The notes under the pieces: generated by a model
What the model was told of the DNA's origin: nothing
What the model saw: only the letters and a program-made list of their open reading frames with translations
Database searches by the model: none
Made by a program: the position numbers and the translations under genes
DNA from: an uncultured Faecalibacterium sp.
GTDB taxonomy: Bacteria > Bacillota > Clostridia > Oscillospirales > Ruminococcaceae
Direction: 5' to 3'
NCBI GenBank assembly: GCA_934513205.1
Contig: CAKSWU010000008.1
Coordinates: 19,397-83,396, forward strand
DNA: 64,000 nucleotides
Part shown: piece after piece, positions 1 to 9,292 of the stretch
How positions within the stretch are numbered: the stretch's first letter is position 1
Layout: each line of letters opens with the position of its first letter

Positions 1-1
1 C

Positions 2-1027
2 GGTGCCGTAGGCGTTCAGCTGACCATTTCCCGCCCGATCCAGCGCGCCGCAGAAGCAGTTGCCGCCGAGACGATGTCCTGCGGATGCATCCTTGTTCTG
101 GATACGCGGACGGCAGTGGTCCGTGCCAGTGTCAGTGTGCCGGGCTTTGACCCTGCGGACCTTGCCGCAAGTCTGGATGCAGCGGACAGCCCTTTTGTGG
201 ACAGGACGCTGGAAAGCTACGCGCTGGGGTCGGTGTTCAAGCCGGTTCTGGCTGTGGCAGCACTGGAAAATGGCCTTCTGCCGGAATATGACTGCACCGG
301 TGCTACGGTGGTGGATGGACAGATTTTCCACTGCGCCGGCGGCATCCCTCACGGAAAGGTCGGCCTGTCTGAGGCACTGGCAAAAAGCTGCAACGGCTAT
401 TTCATTCGTCTTGGGCAGGAACTGGGTGCACAGATCCTGCTGCAGACGGCAGAGCAGTTCGGTTTCGGGCAGCCGACCTGCCTGACCGGCAGGCTGTATG
501 CCGATGCCGGAAAGCTCCCGGATGGGGAAGAACTGGCACACAGCGGGCAGCTGGCAAATTTCAGCTTTGGTCAGGGCAGTCTGCTGGCAACGCCGCTGCA
601 GGTCGCTGCCATGATGAACACCATCGCTTCCGGCGGCATCTGGCGCACGCCCGCGGTCGTGGAAGGTACCGTAGAGGAAACGGAGGGAACATTGCGGGAA
701 ACGCTTTCCCATCCCCAGACCCGGCGGATCCTCTCCAGAGAAAACGCTGCTCTTTTGTGCAGGATGCTGCAAGGGGTAGTGGAAACAGGCACCGGTCAGG
801 ACGCCGCAGGTCTGGACGGGGGCGCTGGGGGAAAGACCGGCACAGCGCAGACCGGACAGTTCACGCCGGAGGGCGCAGAACGGAAAAACCTGTGGTTTGC
901 CGGGTTTTACCCCGCAGAAACGCCGCGGTACACGATCGTTGTGCTACAGGATAGGCAGACGGACCCGATGTGCTCCAGCGCAGATATTTTTGCGCGGCTG
1001 TGCACCGCACTGCATCTTGCAGAGTGA
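2..1027 (+). CDS. Penicillin-binding transpeptidase, C-terminal part (truncated by window edge)
   Basis: The frame is open to the left window edge, so the start lies outside; 341 residues are visible. It has the three serine-transpeptidase motifs in order: SVFK (SxxK, bases 230-241), SCN (from base 386) and KTGTAQ (from base 833). It therefore crosslinks peptidoglycan on the outer face of the membrane. The spacing of motifs fits a class B PBP (FtsI/SpoVD/PBP2 type); the N-terminal membrane anchor and dimerisation domain are missing from view, so the subtype cannot be fixed. A stop at 1025-1027 is followed by a separate promoter for secG. Confidence 0.9.
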   Translation, partial: GAVGVQLTISRPIQRAAEAVAAETMSCGCILVLDTRTAVVRASVSVPGFDPADLAASLDAADSPFVDRTLESYALGSVFKPVLAVAALENGLLPEYDCTGATVVDGQIFHCAGGIPHGKVGLSEALAKSCNGYFIRLGQELGAQILLQTAEQFGFGQPTCLTGRLYADAGKLPDGEELAHSGQLANFSFGQGSLLATPLQVAAMMNTIASGGIWRTPAVVEGTVEETEGTLRETLSHPQTRRILSRENAALLCRMLQGVVETGTGQDAAGLDGGAGGKTGTAQTGQFTPEGAERKNLWFAGFYPAETPRYTIVVLQDRQTDPMCSSADIFARLCTALHLAE

Positions 1028-1044
1028 AAACGCAGATTTTCTGC

Positions 1045-1073
1045 TTGCTTTTTCGCGGTTGTTATGCTACTAT
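1045..1073 (+). promoter_or_regulatory. Likely secG promoter
   Basis: TTGCTT (1045-1050), a 17-base spacer and TACTAT (1068-1073) lie between the PBP stop and secG, about 50 bases before the secG start. Weak but correctly spaced. Confidence 0.45.
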
Positions 1074-1125
1074 ATATTTGTATTTTTGCGTGGTTTTTAA
1101 TTACAATAAAGGAGCGTTTCAATCC

Positions 1126-1377
1126 ATGTCTGTTATCGAAATTGTTGGCGGTGTGATCCTGCTGATCGCTTCGCTGGTCATCATTTTCCTCACTCTCATG
1201 CAGCACACCCACGGTCAGGGACTGTCCGGCGCCATCAATGGCAGTACCGGCGGTGCAAACAATGCCCGGCTCACCCCCGCTGATCAGATGCTGGCAAAGG
1301 TGACCCGCATCGCAGGCATCGTCTTTTTCGTGGTCGCCATTCTGGCCTGCGTGTTTGTTGGTCGTCTGGCAGGTTGA
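1126..1377 (+). CDS. secG: Preprotein translocase subunit SecG
   Basis: An 83-residue protein with two hydrophobic segments, one at about residues 3-24 and one at about 60-80, joined by a Gly/Asn-rich polar loop, as in SecG. SecG assists SecYE in protein export at the cytoplasmic membrane. The ATG at 1126 was chosen because AAAGGAG lies about 11 bases upstream; a longer in-frame reading from 970 would add a non-SecG N-terminus. The secG-rnr order is the usual one in Firmicutes, although here a terminator separates the two and smpB does not follow rnr. Confidence 0.9.
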   Translation: MSVIEIVGGVILLIASLVIIFLTLMQHTHGQGLSGAINGSTGGANNARLTPADQMLAKVTRIAGIVFFVVAILACVFVGRLAG

Positions 1378-1387
1378 CAAGACCCGT

Positions 1388-1419
1388 ACAGCCCCGTATC
1401 AAGGACGGGGCTGTTTTTC
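1388..1419 (+). terminator. Rho-independent terminator after secG
   Basis: Perfect 10-bp stem (1388-1397 with 1405-1414), 7-base loop, then a T run. Confidence 0.85.
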
Positions 1420-1554
1420 TGTGCGATGATAGGAATACAGGGCGGCTGTTAAATGCGGGCTGCCGCAGGCAGGGCGGGGCAGATGTGTGCCCGCAACAGG
1501 CAGGACTGCAGCCCATCGGAGGCTGCGGTCATGGAAGAGCAAGGAGTAAAAATT

Positions 1555-3678
1555 ATGTCAATGCGCGATAAAATTGAGCACGCGATCCAAAATCAGCCGT
1601 GTACCGTCAGAGATCTGAAGTCCAAATTCGGCGGCGACCGCAGCGCGGACCGCAAGGTGATGGAAGCTGTGGACCAGCTGGTGCACGATGCCGTTGTCTG
1701 CCAGCGTCAGGGCGTGTTTTTCACGGTCCGTTCCGGCCGTGCCGACAAGGCTCTGCTGTGCAAGGTGGTCAAGCTGGGCAAAAACTTTGCCTTTGTCATG
1801 CTGGAGGACGGCACCAGTGACATCTTCATCCCGGGCCGTTTTACCCGCGGCGCGATGCCCGGAGATCAGGTTCTGGTGGAAAAATTCGATCATCCCCGTG
1901 TGGAAGGCAGTGATGAAGGCGAGATTCTGGCCATTCTGGAGGAAAAGAACAGTCTGGTCGGCACCGCCCGCCGGATCGAGGGTAGCCTGAAATTCGTTCC
2001 GGATGACTGCCCGGCAATTTCCATGCGGATGATGCGGGACTGTGAAGGCGGCGCAAAGGACGGTGACAAGGTCGCCGTGGAGATCCTGCAGCGCGGCAAC
2101 CGTCAGGAAGATCACCGAGTCGGTGTTGCCATGCGGTTCGGCAGCTCGGACGAGGCAAAGCGCTGCGCAAAGGCACTGCTGTACGCTCAGGACATCCGCA
2201 GCCGTTTCCCGGATAAGGTCCGGGAGGAAGCCAAGAAACTGGAAGGCGCAGTTGTCACTGATAAGGATACCGAAGGACGCATGGACCTTCGCGCACTGCC
2301 CATCTTCACCATTGACAGCGCTGAGACGAAGGATATCGACGATGCCATCAGCCTGACCAAGACTTCGGACGGCGGTTTTGAGCTGGGCGTTCACATTGCA
2401 GACGTCTCCAACTACGTCAAGCCCGGCAGCGAGCTGGACGCCGAGGCATTCAACCGCGCCACCAGTGTTTACTATGCGGATCAGGTGGTCCCCATGCTGC
2501 CCAAGCAGCTGTCCAACGGCATCTGCAGTCTGAACGAGGGCGTCCTGCGTCTGGCGTTCTCCTGCCTGATGCGTCTGGACAAAGATGGAAATCTGATGGA
2601 TTACCGCTTCGTCAAGTCTGTGATCCGCAGCCGGGTCAAGGGCGTCTATTCCGAGATCAACGCGCTGCTGGCAGGCAGTGCCGATGACGAGCTGAAGGGC
2701 AAGTACCATGAGGTGCTCGACCAGCTGCCCGCCATGAAGGAGCTGTACGGTCATCGTGCCCGCCTGCGCAAGGAGCGCGGCTGCATGGACATCGAGAGCG
2801 GGGAAGTGAAGCTGATCCTGGATGAGGACGGCCATTGCATTGACGTCAAAAAGCGAACCTCCGGCGAGAGCGAGGCTATGATCGAGGAGTTCATGCTGCT
2901 GGCTAACCAGTGCGCCGCCCACTTTGCCCGGGTCAAGCAGATCCCCTTTGTGTACCGTGTGCATGAGGAACCCAATGCCGAAAAGCTGGAGCGACTGCAC
3001 AATCTGCTGCAGGCCTGCGGTATCAACGACCATTTTGCCAAGGATGTGCCTACGCCCAAAGAGCTGAGCGCCATTCTGGAAGGGGTCCGCGGCGGTGCGT
3101 ATGAGCAGATCATCAACACCGGCATGCTGCGCTGCATGTCTAAGGCTGTCTATGAGGAAAAGCCCAAAGGCCACTATGGTCTGGTGCTGAAGGATTATGC
3201 CCATTTCACCAGCCCCATCCGCCGCTATCCGGACCTTGCGATCCATCGCATTATGACCGCGCTGCTCAAGGGGACCGACAAGGAGACCATGGTGCTGCGA
3301 TACAGCGACTTTGCCGAAAAGGCCAGCAAGCAGTCCAGCGAGCGCGAGATCATCGCCATGCAGATCGAGCGCAAGGCCGAGGACTGCTACAAGGCCGAGT
3401 ATGCACGCCGCCATCTGGGCGAGTGCTATGAGGGCCGCATTTCCGGCGTGACCCAGCGTGGTCTGTTCATCGAACTGGAGAACGGCGTGGAGGGCTTCGT
3501 GCCCGCCTCCAGTCTGACCGCTACCGGAACCATGCTCACCGAGGGCATCCGTCTGTCGGACCCTGTCTCCGGCAAGAACTGGAGTCTGGGCGACACCATG
3601 ATGATCACCATCGTGCGGGCAGATGTCAATCTGGGCAAGATCGACTTCGAGGTCGCTCCGGAGAGCGCAAAGCAGTAA
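1555..3678 (+). CDS. rnr: Ribonuclease R
   Basis: A 707-residue 3'-5' exoribonuclease of the RNase II/R family that degrades structured RNA. Visible order: N-terminal winged-helix region (about residues 5-60), cold-shock-like RNA-binding domains (about 65-200), the RNB catalytic domain with the DSAETKDIDDA acidic motif (about 255) and a C-terminal S1 domain (about 615-700). The ATG at 1555 has AAGGAG just upstream; a longer reading from 1453 lacks such a site and adds an Arg/Gly-rich leader. It lies alone between two terminators, so it is probably its own transcript. Confidence 0.95.
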   Translation: MSMRDKIEHAIQNQPCTVRDLKSKFGGDRSADRKVMEAVDQLVHDAVVCQRQGVFFTVRSGRADKALLCKVVKLGKNFAFVMLEDGTSDIFIPGRFTRGAMPGDQVLVEKFDHPRVEGSDEGEILAILEEKNSLVGTARRIEGSLKFVPDDCPAISMRMMRDCEGGAKDGDKVAVEILQRGNRQEDHRVGVAMRFGSSDEAKRCAKALLYAQDIRSRFPDKVREEAKKLEGAVVTDKDTEGRMDLRALPIFTIDSAETKDIDDAISLTKTSDGGFELGVHIADVSNYVKPGSELDAEAFNRATSVYYADQVVPMLPKQLSNGICSLNEGVLRLAFSCLMRLDKDGNLMDYRFVKSVIRSRVKGVYSEINALLAGSADDELKGKYHEVLDQLPAMKELYGHRARLRKERGCMDIESGEVKLILDEDGHCIDVKKRTSGESEAMIEEFMLLANQCAAHFARVKQIPFVYRVHEEPNAEKLERLHNLLQACGINDHFAKDVPTPKELSAILEGVRGGAYEQIINTGMLRCMSKAVYEEKPKGHYGLVLKDYAHFTSPIRRYPDLAIHRIMTALLKGTDKETMVLRYSDFAEKASKQSSEREIIAMQIERKAEDCYKAEYARRHLGECYEGRISGVTQRGLFIELENGVEGFVPASSLTATGTMLTEGIRLSDPVSGKNWSLGDTMMITIVRADVNLGKIDFEVAPESAKQ

Positions 3679-3696
3679 GGACCAAAGCAATCAATC

Positions 3697-3738
3697 AGAG
3701 AGCCGCTGCGCAGGATACTGTGCGGCGGCTCTCTTTTT
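3697..3738 (+). terminator. Terminator after rnr
   Basis: Near-perfect 17-bp stem (3697-3713 with 3718-3734), loop GATA, followed by T residues. Confidence 0.85.
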
Positions 3739-3811
3739 GTCACAATTTGTACGCATTTCCAGCAAATAGGGGAGGATGTAAAAAATCTATACACAGGGCA
3801 GGGTTTGTTTG

Positions 3812-3840
3812 TTGTCTCTGTTCTTTTTGCGGGGTATACT
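3812..3840 (+). promoter_or_regulatory. Oleate hydratase promoter
   Basis: TTGTCT (3812-3817), exactly 17 bases, TATACT (3835-3840), about 65 bases before the gene start. Confidence 0.7.
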
Positions 3841-3904
3841 GTTGCCATAGAGAGCAGCACACGAGATGCTGTGGCAAATGTTACCGAAGCAAGGAGGCTT
3901 TTTT

Positions 3905-5677
3905 ATGTACTATTCCAGTGGCAACTACGAGGCATTTGCACATCCCAAAAAGCCGGAGGGCGTGGATCATAAATCTGCATATATCGTTGGCTCCGGTCTG
4001 GCAGCGCTGACAGCGGCCTGCTATCTGGTCCGTGACGGGCAGATGAAGGGCGAGCATGTGCATGTGTTCGAGAAGAACCCCATCCCCGGTGGTGCCTGCG
4101 ACGGCTACAAGTACGATATCGGCTATGTGATGCGCGGTGGCCGCGAGATGGATAACCACTTTGAGGTCATGTGGGATCTGCTGCGGTCCATCCCGTCTCT
4201 GGAAACCGATGGCGCCAGTGTGCTGGATGAGTACTACTGGCTGAACAAGGAGGACCCCAACTATTCCCTGTGCCGCGCCACCGTGGATCGTGGTCAGGAT
4301 GCCCACACCGATGGAAAATTCGGCCTGTCGGACAAGGGTGCCATGGAAATTATGAAGCTGTTCTTCACCCCGGACGAGCAGCTGCAGGACAAAAAGATCA
4401 CCGACTTCTTTGACGATGAGGTGCTCAACTCCAACTTCTGGCTGTACTGGCGCACCATGTTTGCCTTCGAGAACTGGCACAGCGCGCTGGAAATGAAGCT
4501 GTACCTGAAGCGCTATATCCACCACATCGGCGGTCTGCCCGATTTTACCGCCCTGCGCTTTACCCGTTACAATCAGTACGAGTCCATCATCCTGCCCATG
4601 GTCACCTATCTGAAGGATCACGGCGTGCAGTTCCACTATGAGACAAAGGTCGTGGACGTTCGGTTCGACATTCAGGACAAGCGCAAGCAGGCGAGCTCCG
4701 TGGTGGTAGAGCACGCAGGGGAGACCAGTACCATCGACCTGACCGAGAATGACCTGCTGTTCATCACCAACGGCGGTTGTGTGGAGAGCTGCACTGTGGG
4801 CAGCCAGAACAAGGCGGCCGGGTTCGATCCCACCATCAAGCCGGGCAATGGCTGGGATCTGTGGAAGAAGATCGCTGCGCAGGACCCCGCCTTCGGCAAC
4901 CCCGAAAAGTTCTGCAGCGACCCCGAACACAGCAACTGGGAGAGCGCAACCATTACCACGCTGGATGACAAGATCCCGCAGTATATCCAGAAGATCTGCA
5001 AGCGTGATCCCTTCAGTGGTCACACCGTCACCGGCGGCATCGTCACCGTCAAGGATTCCAGCTGGCTGCTCAGCTGGACCCTGAATCGTCAGCAGCAGTT
5101 CCGCGACCAGCCCAAGAACCAGCTTTGCGTCTGGGTCTATGGTCTGTTCAGCGACAAGCCCGGCGATTATGTCAAGAAGCCCATGCGCGACTGCACCGGC
5201 AAGGAGCTGTGCATGGAATGGCTGTACCACATTGGTGTGCCGGAGGACCAGATCGAGGAACTGGCAGAGCACAGTGCCAATACCGTGCCTGTGATGATGC
5301 CGTATATCGACGCCTTCTTCATGCCCCGTGCCATGGGCGACCGCCCCGATATCGTGCCCGAAGGCGCTGTGAACTTTGCCTTCCTTGGTCAGTTTGCGGA
5401 GACCGGCCGCGACACCATCTTCACCACCGAATACTCCATGCGAACCGGTATGGAGGCTGTGTACACCCTTCTGAACATCGACCGCGGCGTGCCTGAGGTC
5501 TGGGGCAGCACCTATGATGTGCGCGCCCTGATCGACGCCACCGTGAAGCTCCGTGATGGCAAAAAAATCACCGATATGGACCTGCCCCTGATCCCGCGGC
5601 TTGCGATGAAGGAGGCCCTGAAGAAGATCGAGGGTACCGACCTGGAAAAGTTCCTTAAGAAATACAACGCCATCTGA
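3905..5677 (+). CDS. ohyA: Oleate hydratase
   Basis: A 590-residue FAD-dependent fatty acid hydratase, full length for the family. It adds water to the cis-9 double bond of oleate/linoleate to give 10-hydroxy fatty acids, a detoxification reaction of gut Firmicutes. The N-terminus begins with a short tail and then a Rossmann dinucleotide motif GSGLAALTAA (about residues 30-39) followed by the acidic VFEKN strand. The start at 3905 is preceded by AAGGAGG. It has its own promoter and terminator and so is a single-gene unit; nothing nearby suggests a dedicated pathway. Confidence 0.92.
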   Translation: MYYSSGNYEAFAHPKKPEGVDHKSAYIVGSGLAALTAACYLVRDGQMKGEHVHVFEKNPIPGGACDGYKYDIGYVMRGGREMDNHFEVMWDLLRSIPSLETDGASVLDEYYWLNKEDPNYSLCRATVDRGQDAHTDGKFGLSDKGAMEIMKLFFTPDEQLQDKKITDFFDDEVLNSNFWLYWRTMFAFENWHSALEMKLYLKRYIHHIGGLPDFTALRFTRYNQYESIILPMVTYLKDHGVQFHYETKVVDVRFDIQDKRKQASSVVVEHAGETSTIDLTENDLLFITNGGCVESCTVGSQNKAAGFDPTIKPGNGWDLWKKIAAQDPAFGNPEKFCSDPEHSNWESATITTLDDKIPQYIQKICKRDPFSGHTVTGGIVTVKDSSWLLSWTLNRQQQFRDQPKNQLCVWVYGLFSDKPGDYVKKPMRDCTGKELCMEWLYHIGVPEDQIEELAEHSANTVPVMMPYIDAFFMPRAMGDRPDIVPEGAVNFAFLGQFAETGRDTIFTTEYSMRTGMEAVYTLLNIDRGVPEVWGSTYDVRALIDATVKLRDGKKITDMDLPLIPRLAMKEALKKIEGTDLEKFLKKYNAI

Positions 5678-5718
5678 GAACTCCCTCTTCAACTCTGAAA
5701 AGAGTCCCCCATAAAACG

Positions 5719-5763
5719 ATGCCCCTGTATGCTGAGACAGCTGCAGGGGCATTGCTTGTTTCT
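5719..5763 (+). terminator. Terminator after oleate hydratase
   Basis: 9-bp perfect stem (5719-5727 with 5744-5752) and a T-rich tail. The remaining 5764-5836 holds AT-rich sequence with no supported gene. Confidence 0.65.
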
Positions 5764-5836
5764 GGCAAAAACATAGAAGTTGCACAAAAAATATAAGAAA
5801 GTGACTGATATTATAAACAAATCGCGTGAATTCGTC

Positions 5837-5865
5837 TTGCCCTGAAGCGGCTTCTGTGATATGCT
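5837..5865 (+). promoter_or_regulatory. Promoter of 5'-nucleotidase gene
   Basis: TTGCCC (5837-5842), 17 bases, TATGCT (5860-5865), about 75 bases before the start codon. Confidence 0.6.
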
Positions 5866-5938
5866 TAGAACAACAGATGCCGGGCCGGACTGTGCGCTCG
5901 GCAAAAACAGACGATAGACAAGAGGAGGTCGTTTTTCT

Positions 5939-7699
5939 ATGAAACAGCTTATCTCCCGCCGCAGCTTTCTGAAGGCTGCAGGCGTCACGACAGCCGCTGC
6001 TGCGGTGACTCTGGGTGCGCCTGCCGCATCTGCCTGCTGGACCGGCAACGCTCAGGACGTGACCATCCTGTACACCAACGATGTGCATACTTATATTGAT
6101 AAGCAGAGCCCCAAGTTGACCTATGCTGCCATCGCCGCCCTGAAGAAGAGCTATCAGGATGACGGCAAAAAGGTCCTGCTGGTGGATGCCGGCGACCACA
6201 TTCAGGGCACGGCTTACGGCTCCATGGACGAGGGTGCTACCATTATCCAGCTGATGAACGCAGCCGGCTATGATGTGGCTACCCCCGGCAACCATGAGTT
6301 TGACTATGGCATGGACCGCGCCAAGGCCGTTTTGAAGGAAGCCGATTACCCGTATCTGTCCTGCAACTGGGTCTACGAGCCGCTGGGCACCCGTGTGCTG
6401 CCCGACATCAAGCTGTTCGTCATCGGTGGACGCCGGATCGCTTTTGTCGGCGTTACCACCCCCGAGACCTTCACCAAGTCCACGCCGTCTTACTTCATGG
6501 ACAAGAGTCAGAAACGCTACATCTATGATATTCTGGGCGGCGATGACGGTCAGAAGCTGTACAAGGCAGTGCAGCGCTCCATTGACAAAGCACGTCTTGT
6601 GGCGGATTATGTGATCGGTCTGGGCCATCTTGGCGTGGATCCTTCCTCTGCTCCATGGACCAGTAAGGAAGTTATCGCCCACACCTCCGGCTTTGACGCT
6701 TTCATTGACGGTCACTCGCATACCGTTATGGAGAGCGAGAAGGTAAAGGATGCCTCCGGCAAGGAAGTCACCCTGACCCAGACCGGCTCCTACTTTGCCA
6801 ATGTGGGCGAGATGACCATCAAAGCTGACGGCTCCATCGAGACCCGGTTGGTGTCCACCTATGAAGGGCTAGACAGTGCTGTGGCAGCCATCCAGACCGG
6901 CTGGGTCAGCACCGTGGACGATATGCTGGGCGAGAAGATCGCTGTGGGCGATACCAACTTCTATGTTTCCGACCCCGCCACCGGCAAGCGCCGCATCCGC
7001 TCTGCCGAGACCAACCTCGGTGACTTTGTGGCCGACGGCATCTACACCTACTTCAATGAGGTGGAGAAGCTGCACTGCGACATTGCTCTGATGAACGGCG
7101 GCGGCATCCGCGCTGATGTGCCTGCCGGCGACTGGACCTTCAAGACCTGCAAGCAGGTCAGTCCCTTTGGCAATGTTGCCTGCCTGATGTCGGTTACCGG
7201 CAAGCAGATCCAGGATGCACTGGAGTTCGCAGCCCGCTTTGCAGGCGAGGATGGCAAGGAGAACGGCGGCTTCCTGCATGTGGCAGGTGCCACCTACGAG
7301 ATCCACACCGATCTCCCCAATACGGTTCAAACCGACGATAAGAACGTCTGGATCGGCAGCGCCACCGGCACCCCGCGTGTGCAGAACGTGAAGATCTATG
7401 ACAAGGCTTCCGGCTCTTATGTGCCGCTGGATCCGAACAAGACCTATGCACTGGCTGGCATGAACTACACCCTGCGCAATCTGGGCGATGGTTTTGCCAT
7501 GTTCGACGGCGCCGAGCTGATCAAGGACTATGTGTCGGAAGACTACCTTGTCATGGCAACCTACGCCATGAGCTTTGGCGGCGTGGATGCTGCGGGTCTG
7601 CCGCACCTGTCCAGCGCCAACAGCCCGCTGGCTTCTTACCCCGGCTACCTGCTGAACTACGAGGAGCCCTACGGCGCAGGCCGCATCACTATTCTGTAA
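5939..7699 (+). CDS. Tat-exported 5'-nucleotidase / 2',3'-cyclic phosphodiesterase family
   Basis: A 586-residue two-domain metallophosphatase of the UshA/YfkN type. A twin-arginine signal (SRRSFLKA, residues 6-13) and an Ala-rich core mark Tat export. Metal-binding motifs follow: D48-x-H50, GDH, GNHE, a later GHLG and DGHSHT. The C-terminal half (about 320-555) is the 5'-nucleotidase substrate domain. It probably releases nucleosides and phosphate from extracellular nucleotides. The start is preceded by GAGGAGG. It is flanked by its own promoter and a strong terminator. Exact substrate is not readable from the sequence. Confidence 0.9.
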   Translation: MKQLISRRSFLKAAGVTTAAAAVTLGAPAASACWTGNAQDVTILYTNDVHTYIDKQSPKLTYAAIAALKKSYQDDGKKVLLVDAGDHIQGTAYGSMDEGATIIQLMNAAGYDVATPGNHEFDYGMDRAKAVLKEADYPYLSCNWVYEPLGTRVLPDIKLFVIGGRRIAFVGVTTPETFTKSTPSYFMDKSQKRYIYDILGGDDGQKLYKAVQRSIDKARLVADYVIGLGHLGVDPSSAPWTSKEVIAHTSGFDAFIDGHSHTVMESEKVKDASGKEVTLTQTGSYFANVGEMTIKADGSIETRLVSTYEGLDSAVAAIQTGWVSTVDDMLGEKIAVGDTNFYVSDPATGKRRIRSAETNLGDFVADGIYTYFNEVEKLHCDIALMNGGGIRADVPAGDWTFKTCKQVSPFGNVACLMSVTGKQIQDALEFAARFAGEDGKENGGFLHVAGATYEIHTDLPNTVQTDDKNVWIGSATGTPRVQNVKIYDKASGSYVPLDPNKTYALAGMNYTLRNLGDGFAMFDGAELIKDYVSEDYLVMATYAMSFGGVDAAGLPHLSSANSPLASYPGYLLNYEEPYGAGRITIL

Positions 7700-7720
7700 A
7701 ATTATATTTCCTGTGAAAAG

Positions 7721-7764
7721 GCGAACCCGGAAAGTCCTGCGGACTTTCCGGGTTCGCTCTTTCT
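7721..7764 (+). terminator. Terminator after 5'-nucleotidase
   Basis: Perfect 17-bp stem (7721-7737 with 7741-7757), 3-base loop, tail TCTTTCT. Confidence 0.88.
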
Positions 7765-7795
7765 ATAATAATTTCCCGTGCAGAATGATACGAAC

Positions 7796-7827
7796 AGAAA
7801 AGCCACCTGAGTTTCCTCAGATGGCTT
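7796..7827 (-). terminator. Terminator of tRNA-Gln
   Basis: 12-bp stem (7800-7811 with 7816-7827, one G-T pair) with a TTTC/GAAA loop; on the minus strand it ends in TTTTCT just after the tRNA. Confidence 0.8.
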
Positions 7828-7832
7828 TGTTT

Positions 7833-7906
7833 TGGTTGGGGATGAGAGAATCGAACTCCCACAAGTAGAGTCAGAGTCTACCGCACTACCACTATGCAAA
7901 TCCCCA
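7833..7906 (-). tRNA. tRNA-Gln (anticodon CTG)
   Basis: On the minus strand a full cloverleaf can be folded: 7-bp acceptor (7900-7906 with 7837-7843), D arm, 5-bp anticodon stem around loop CTCTGAC giving anticodon CTG, and a T arm with TTCGATT loop. CCA is encoded (7833-7835). The UGGGG acceptor start is typical of tRNA-Gln. Confidence 0.92.
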
Positions 7907-7949
7907 ATATCCTGTTGTGTCTCGCGGAGTGAACCGCCCAACATGTGCT

Positions 7950-7978
7950 ATTATACGGGAAAAGCCCGGAGTTGTCAA
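7950..7978 (-). promoter_or_regulatory. Consensus promoter of tRNA-Gln
   Basis: Perfect TTGACA - 17 bases - TATAAT on the minus strand, about 45 bases upstream of the tRNA. Confidence 0.92.
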
Positions 7979-8084
7979 GCACTTTTTGAAATTTTTTGCA
8001 AAAACTGGAAAAGAGACGTACTTTCGCGGGAGTTTTTGGAAAGTCGGGTGGGACTTTGTGGTTCATCCGGGGGATTTTAAAGTG

Positions 8085-8114
8085 TTGACAGTAACATATA
8101 AAGGGGAGTATTAT
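8085..8114 (+). promoter_or_regulatory. Promoter of AT-rich orphan gene
   Basis: TTGACA (8085-8090), 18 bases, TATTAT (8109-8114), about 40 bases before the coding start. Confidence 0.65.
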
Positions 8115-8152
8115 CAATACACAGATTAAAAATACAAAGGATGGTGTGATAG

Positions 8153-9208
8153 ATGACAACTGCGGAACTGAAAGAATACCTCGGAATGGTCGTTCAAGTT
8201 GAAAAAGAAGTTGATACACAAGAACGATTGCGTCAAAAACTAAGTTGCGAAGAAAATGAATATGATGAAAAAATTGCGAACATTACAAAGGTAATGGGAA
8301 AAATAAGAGAACCTCATAAACCAACTCATACGCAAAAAAATAAGGAGAAAGCCAAAAATAGAATATGTACAGGCGTAGTCATGCTTGTTATATTTGTAAT
8401 GATGTATTTTACCGCAACTATTATGGTTGAACGGCATCTTGACCAAAATATACTGGCGGATTTATTTGCGATTGTGGCTTTTGTAGATGCAATTTTAGGA
8501 GGTTCTTTCCTTTTAACTGGAATAGGTGCCTATTTAGCAGCACCCGGAAGAGATAATCAGATTTATAAAGATGAAGTCAATAAGTATAGAGAGCAAAGCA
8601 AAGTGTACGAAACGATGCAAAGAGACAACCAAAATCGGACAGAACAAATAAGACGGTTGGAAAATCAAAAGAGAGTGGCTGAGGTATATCGTCAAAAGGT
8701 GGAAAATTCGCTTGCTACCAGTAAACGGAACCTTGAAAAAATGTACAGTTATAATGTGATATATCCAAAGTACCGCAATTATGTGATGGTAAGTTCGATT
8801 TATGAGTATATCTGCGCTGGTCGCTGTACAACGCTGGAAGGTCACGAAGGTGCATATAACATTTTGGAACTGGAGATGAAGCTTAACCATATCAGTACAC
8901 AACTTGATAGAGTGATTATGAATCTTGAAGCAATTAGGGCAAATCAGTACATGCTGTACAGTTGCTTGCAGGAGTCAAACCGTAAGATGAACATATTGTT
9001 GCAGGAAGAAAGCCGAATTGCAGATTCGATGCAGGAATTCGGTGCACAGAGCTACGAGATGAACCGACGTCTTGGCGAATTACAGCATTCTTCGGAACTG
9101 GCAAATTATCTGGCCGAATGCAACAACCGTCAGCTGAGCTACATGAACCGTATGAACTACCTTGCGGGTCATTACGAGAACCCCTATGGCAACTACGCCC
9201 CAGTATGA
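8153..9208 (+). CDS. Membrane-anchored coiled-coil protein of unknown function
   Basis: 351 residues, family not recognised. Visible parts: a charged N-terminal coiled coil (about 1-65), two hydrophobic segments (about 71-92 and 99-128) forming a membrane hairpin, then a long Gln/Glu/Arg-rich coiled coil (about 135-330) and a Tyr/Asn-rich tail. It is plainly more AT-rich than its neighbours until about base 9050, where composition returns to GC-rich. It sits beside tRNA-Gln, a common site for acquired DNA. The RBS is unclear: AAAGG lies 12 bases before the ATG. Horizontal acquisition is inferred from composition only. Confidence 0.75.
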   Translation: MTTAELKEYLGMVVQVEKEVDTQERLRQKLSCEENEYDEKIANITKVMGKIREPHKPTHTQKNKEKAKNRICTGVVMLVIFVMMYFTATIMVERHLDQNILADLFAIVAFVDAILGGSFLLTGIGAYLAAPGRDNQIYKDEVNKYREQSKVYETMQRDNQNRTEQIRRLENQKRVAEVYRQKVENSLATSKRNLEKMYSYNVIYPKYRNYVMVSSIYEYICAGRCTTLEGHEGAYNILELEMKLNHISTQLDRVIMNLEAIRANQYMLYSCLQESNRKMNILLQEESRIADSMQEFGAQSYEMNRRLGELQHSSELANYLAECNNRQLSYMNRMNYLAGHYENPYGNYAPV

Positions 9209-9292
9209 TGCCACGCTTCGGCAGGTTCTGCGCACCGCACCGCCTATACTGGAAGGTACAAAACCTTACAAAGCACCAGAAGGAGGATGCCT

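Noticed and set aside
3881..6721. A 946-residue frame opposite the oleate hydratase and nucleotidase genes
   Set aside because: It is a shadow of two well-supported plus-strand genes in GC-rich DNA and crosses their promoters and terminators.
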